64,000 nucleotides of DNA from Phytopythium helicoides (taxonomy: Eukaryota > Oomycota > Peronosporomycetes > Pythiales > Pythiaceae). The stretch is from NCBI GenBank assembly GCA_024867545.1, contig JANFNE010000004.1:1426001-1490000 (forward strand), in the 5' to 3' direction. The translations under genes and the position numbers were made by a program. The stretch's first letter is position 1. Every line of letters begins with the position of its first letter. A model generated the notes under the pieces. It worked only from the letters and a program-made list of their open reading frames with translations, was not told the DNA's origin and searched no databases. Shown here in pieces: positions 60,611-64,000 of this stretch.

Positions 60611-63600
60611 ATGTGGCCGCGACGAGCTCCGGACGCGGCCGAAGGTGGCGCCGCAGCCCCAGCCACGGCCAAGAAGACGACTCACAGCGCCGTCCCGAGT
60701 CGTTCAAGACCGCAGCAAGGCCTGCAGGCTGAGTCCAAGCGCCAGATCCTCTCGCGGCCACCTGGAGCCAAGGCGAAAGCTCCTGCAGCGCTGCCTGCGT
60801 CGACCAAATGGGCTCCGCGCAGAGCTGTGGGTGCTGCGCCAGCGAAGGCAGTAGCAGCTCCAACGACTGTATCGAGTAAAAGTGCTGCAAGCTCTGGTGG
60901 TGGTCGAGTGGTTAGTGATCGACTCCCAGAGAAGCGCAAGGAGAGCGGTCAGAGCGTGCCTATTATCCTCAAGCGGCCGAAGACCAGCACCGCCTCCACC
61001 ACTGCAATCGAGAAGAAGAAGAAGAGCAATGCGCCAAAGGCAGCAGTATGTAGCTGGAAACAGCGACAACAGCAGTGGAGCGCGAATGCCAAGGCAAAGG
61101 CAGCCAAAGAAGCCACCGAGGTGGAGAAAGAGAAGGTAGCACACCAAGAAGCTGGCTTTGAGATGGTATTCCAGGAAGTATTCGGTCAGCAAAAGGCACG
61201 CACACAACAGTTAGCAACACCTCCTGCTGCCGAATCTTCTGTACCTGGACAAGGTGAAAACCCAAGAGTTACTCTGGTGCGACCACGTGGTGAAAGTAGC
61301 GAAGATGAAGCTGATGAAGACGGACTTGAGCAGAGAGGGCTTGCGCTGCCGCAGCTTAATTCAGACTCTACAGCAATTCTTGATCTCAACGATGACGATG
61401 ACAACAACGAAGATGGCGATGATGCAAATAGTGTAGACGATTCTGGAGACGAGTGGAAGTTCTCTAGTGGCGACGGTGGGCTATGCTTAGATGCTTTCGA
61501 GGATAAAGCAGATGGTGACGACGATGACAACGGAAAAACTGGAGAACTTGGCCGTCGTGCCGCATTTGCTCGATGGAAGGAAGAGGATGCAAGCCACACA
61601 GTCAGTAATAACTTTGTCAAATTGAATATGCGAAAGCGATTCAAGGGAAGCTCTGGCCGTGCAAAGAAGCTGCCAGCTTACCTTCGTGCACGCGGCGATC
61701 AGTTTGACGCCGGCGCAGGTGAGTTTGGTGGGCAGCAAAAATCCAAAAAGAAACAACAAGGATCAGCAAGCGGTGGAGGTGCACTCATGAACGACGGTCT
61801 CGATTTCATCGACGAGTGTCTACAGGTGCTAGCTAAAGTCGAGAATGAGCGTGCTAATGGTATTCCCATGGATGCCAACGAGACTGACGAAGCCACAAGC
61901 AAAGACGAGCCCGCCCCGCCACGGTGCCACCACGGGCTTGTGTGCCAGGAACTAGTCGTCAAGAAGAAAAACAAGAACCATGGGCGGCCATTCTTCGCGT
62001 GTTCGATGGGCTTTGATGAAGGTCGATGCGATTTCTTCCTCTGGAAAGATAATCATGTACAGCTTGCGCTTCGCCAGCTATTTACTAGTACCCCAATTGA
62101 TGCAGTTGAAGGCGCAGATTTCGTCCCGATGGATCTTTCTAAGCCGATGCAAGCACAGCAAGATTCACTATTAGCCAATTTAAGGCTCGTGTTTGGGCAC
62201 CCGCGTTTTCGTCCCGGTCAAGAATGGGCAATTTCGCGCGTCTTCGAGAGAAAGAACACGCTATTAGTGCTTCCTACAGGTGCAGGCAAGTCGTTGTGTT
62301 ATCAGCTGCCTGCGCTTTTTCTCCCAGGTGTTACGTTCGTGATTTCTCCACTTATCTCCCTCATGAACGATCAGTTCGAGCGATTGCCGCCTTTACTTAA
62401 GCAGCAGGCGGCATGCCTTGCGTCCTCCACGGGATCGTCGTCTACTAGCAAAGCGAAATATGCTGAGTTCGTTCGTGACTTGCTTGGTGGGCGTCTCAAG
62501 CTCGTTTTTCTATCACCCGAACGAGCACTGTCGAGTGGTATGCAGCGTCTCCTCCATCAAATTCGATCTCGGCTCTCACTCGTATGTGTTGACGAGGCTC
62601 ACTGTGTGTCTGAATGGTCTCATCATTTTCGCCCGAGCTACCTACGTCTCGGACAGGTCTTTCGCAACGCCAAATGCGTGCTCGCTATGACTGCAACGGC
62701 TTCCCATCGTGTAGTTCACGACATTGTTCGACAACTCGCTGCTCATCAACGCCAAGGCGAGAACGGAGATGATGAAGAAGAAGGTCCAAGAGATATGGTC
62801 ATGCAACTCCCGTGGCAACGATCCAATCTCAAGCTTCGCGTCCGCGCTGTAACATCAGACGAAGAGCGAACGGTTCATTTGTGTCGGTATTTGACTTCCA
62901 TGATGAATGGCAAAGGGAGCGCAGCCGGAGGAGGAGTCATCATCTACGTGCACCAACAGCGTCAGACAGAAGAGCTTGCCCGCGTGCTCACTGAGCAACT
63001 TCCAAAGCTCAAAGTAGGCTACTATCATGCCAAGATGGATCCGGAGCTCAAAGAGAAGACACAAGCGGGCTTTATGCGCGGGAAATTGCGCGTCGTCGTC
63101 GCAACAATCGCCTTTGGTATGGGCATTGACAAGCAAAATGTTCGTGGCGTTGTCCACTTTCACATGCCTTCGTCAGCGGAGAACTACTTGCAGCAAGTTG
63201 GACGAGCAGGTCGAGACGGCAAGCCCGCCCGTGCACTGCTGTTCTTGGCGAAACAGGATGCTCGGCTCTTTCGGTCGCTCGCATTTTCCAACGCGCTCGC
63301 ATCTTCTCAGCTCCAACGGTTGATAGAGCTCTTTTTCTTGAGAACGAGCAATGCAAGCGAGGATACCAGCGTTGTTGCAGTCAGCACGTCCACAGAGGAT
63401 GGTGGAGAGAGTCATTGGTTGACGTTGGAGACGGAGTGGGCTGAGACTGCACTTGACATGAAAGCAGCTACGATCGAGACGTTTTTGACAATGTTGGCGC
63501 AGAAGGTACCGTTGAGCAAGTTATCACATGCAAACTCAGTTGGTGTGTCGCTACTACCTTCCGGAGCGTCAAAGGCACGTGTGCAGCTATCCGACAAGCA

Positions 63601-64000
63601 AATGCGCTCACTACCGGCCGATTCTGACCTTCGCAGGCTGTTAGCTGCTTGCGACCCGTCAGGAACGACACGAGTAAAGCATGCAAGCGTCCAGCACGAG
63701 ATCAACGGGTACTTAACCACCTCGACTGCCACATTTCACATCGGAGAAATGGCCCACGCTCTGTTTGGTAGCGTTTCTCGTGTAATGACGGACTTTTATA
63801 ATCTGGTGGGCGAAGAAGACGGCGACCAAGTTGGTAGAGAACAGCGTCGACTACTACAACTGCTCCGCCAGGCACAATTAGATGGACTTGTGCAGCGAGT
63901 TACGCTCGAAGCACCAGCCTTTCATCTCCATATTCGCTACGGATCAAATGTGGGATCCGCCAAGAAAGTCGAGTTCGCTACGCTCATGGCTACTCAACTA
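60611..64000 (+). CDS. RecQ4-type DNA helicase with GRF zinc finger (3' end outside window)
   Basis: Open without intron from the ATG at 60611 to the right edge: 1130 codons. Residues 1-140 are basic, Ala/Pro-rich. About 135-185 (CSWKQRQQQWSANAKA) may correspond to the Sld2-like N-terminus of RecQ4, used in replication initiation. An acidic stretch lies near 250-310. NNFVKLNMRKRFKG (about 332-345) matches a RecQ4-conserved segment. At 439-479 is a GRF-type zinc finger (CHHGLVC..NHGRPFFACS..RCDFFLW; C439, C473). The helicase follows: Walker A TGAGKS (from G557), DEAH at 661-664, TATAS, and QVGRAGRDGK for motif VI. No RQC zinc-binding domain is visible by residue 1130. The missing C-terminus leaves the final architecture open. 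Confidence 0.92.
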   Translation, partial: MWPRRAPDAAEGGAAAPATAKKTTHSAVPSRSRPQQGLQAESKRQILSRPPGAKAKAPAALPASTKWAPRRAVGAAPAKAVAAPTTVSSKSAASSGGGRVVSDRLPEKRKESGQSVPIILKRPKTSTASTTAIEKKKKSNAPKAAVCSWKQRQQQWSANAKAKAAKEATEVEKEKVAHQEAGFEMVFQEVFGQQKARTQQLATPPAAESSVPGQGENPRVTLVRPRGESSEDEADEDGLEQRGLALPQLNSDSTAILDLNDDDDNNEDGDDANSVDDSGDEWKFSSGDGGLCLDAFEDKADGDDDDNGKTGELGRRAAFARWKEEDASHTVSNNFVKLNMRKRFKGSSGRAKKLPAYLRARGDQFDAGAGEFGGQQKSKKKQQGSASGGGALMNDGLDFIDECLQVLAKVENERANGIPMDANETDEATSKDEPAPPRCHHGLVCQELVVKKKNKNHGRPFFACSMGFDEGRCDFFLWKDNHVQLALRQLFTSTPIDAVEGADFVPMDLSKPMQAQQDSLLANLRLVFGHPRFRPGQEWAISRVFERKNTLLVLPTGAGKSLCYQLPALFLPGVTFVISPLISLMNDQFERLPPLLKQQAACLASSTGSSSTSKAKYAEFVRDLLGGRLKLVFLSPERALSSGMQRLLHQIRSRLSLVCVDEAHCVSEWSHHFRPSYLRLGQVFRNAKCVLAMTATASHRVVHDIVRQLAAHQRQGENGDDEEEGPRDMVMQLPWQRSNLKLRVRAVTSDEERTVHLCRYLTSMMNGKGSAAGGGVIIYVHQQRQTEELARVLTEQLPKLKVGYYHAKMDPELKEKTQAGFMRGKLRVVVATIAFGMGIDKQNVRGVVHFHMPSSAENYLQQVGRAGRDGKPARALLFLAKQDARLFRSLAFSNALASSQLQRLIELFFLRTSNASEDTSVVAVSTSTEDGGESHWLTLETEWAETALDMKAATIETFLTMLAQKVPLSKLSHANSVGVSLLPSGASKARVQLSDKQMRSLPADSDLRRLLAACDPSGTTRVKHASVQHEINGYLTTSTATFHIGEMAHALFGSVSRVMTDFYNLVGEEDGDQVGREQRRLLQLLRQAQLDGLVQRVTLEAPAFHLHIRYGSNVGSAKKVEFATLMATQL

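Noticed and set aside
60342..60890. 182-codon minus-strand frame overlapping the helicase start
   Set aside because: It runs antisense through the RecQ4 5' coding region and out of frame with the 144-residue gene; no family resemblance.

Overview
**Organism and evidence.** The window is nuclear DNA of an oomycete (stramenopile water mould). Genes are dense and lie on both strands. Introns are short (60-97 bp) with GT..AG ends. Many start codons sit 30-140 bp downstream of a core-promoter motif of the oomycete type (TCAYTYY followed by an A/T-rich flanking element), for example at 3702-3716, 5731-5748, 8039-8053, 12759-12773 and 15261-15279. The genus cannot be fixed from the sequence; a Pythiales-like species is a guess. 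No tRNA, rRNA, CRISPR array, intact transposon or bacterial-type operon was recognised.

**1-16.7 kb: secreted subtilase array.** Six subtilisin-like (S8A) protease genes are arranged P1(-) P2(-) P3(+) P4(+) P5(+) P6(+); P1 runs off the left edge. P2 and P4 lie in two inverted arms (1917-4034 and 7721-9838) that align without a gap over 2118 bp and encode identical proteins. P3 sits in the 3.7 kb loop. P5 is a mosaic: its ends match P2/P4, but the active-site and Cys-rich region is replaced by diverged sequence whose donor is not in the window. P1 and P6 are a second paralogous pair, so P2-P1 looks like an inverted copy of P5-P6. The spacers hold rearranged, decayed sequence shared between loci (about 4.5-5.1 kb and 11.0-12.0 kb).

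**16.9-29.5 kb.** An unrecognised 613-residue protein, an alpha/beta hydrolase, tubulin cofactor A, a six-exon Ser/Thr kinase, an FKBP15-like coiled-coil protein and a polytopic membrane protein.

**29.5-48.9 kb.** A long spacer, two small proteins (one with KEN- and D-box-like degrons), acylaminoacyl-peptidase, an aquaglyceroporin, a Nma111/DEG7-type protease, an unrecognised protein with a possible nuclease-like fold, a PX-like protein, a bicovalent-flavin oxidase and a SWEET sugar transporter.

**48.9-64 kb: compact housekeeping block.** Sds3/BRMS1-like protein, PIG-L, ARMC7, ferrochelatase, gamma-tubulin, TRAPPC5, a kelch-like membrane protein, an unrecognised 144-residue protein, and the first 1130 codons of a RecQ4-type helicase carrying a GRF zinc finger. 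Neighbouring genes do not form one pathway; several pairs are convergent (53-120 bp apart) or tightly head-to-tail.

Exon structures were built by hand from homology, splice consensus and frame closure, and not from transcripts. The subtilase array is the most unusual part of the window.
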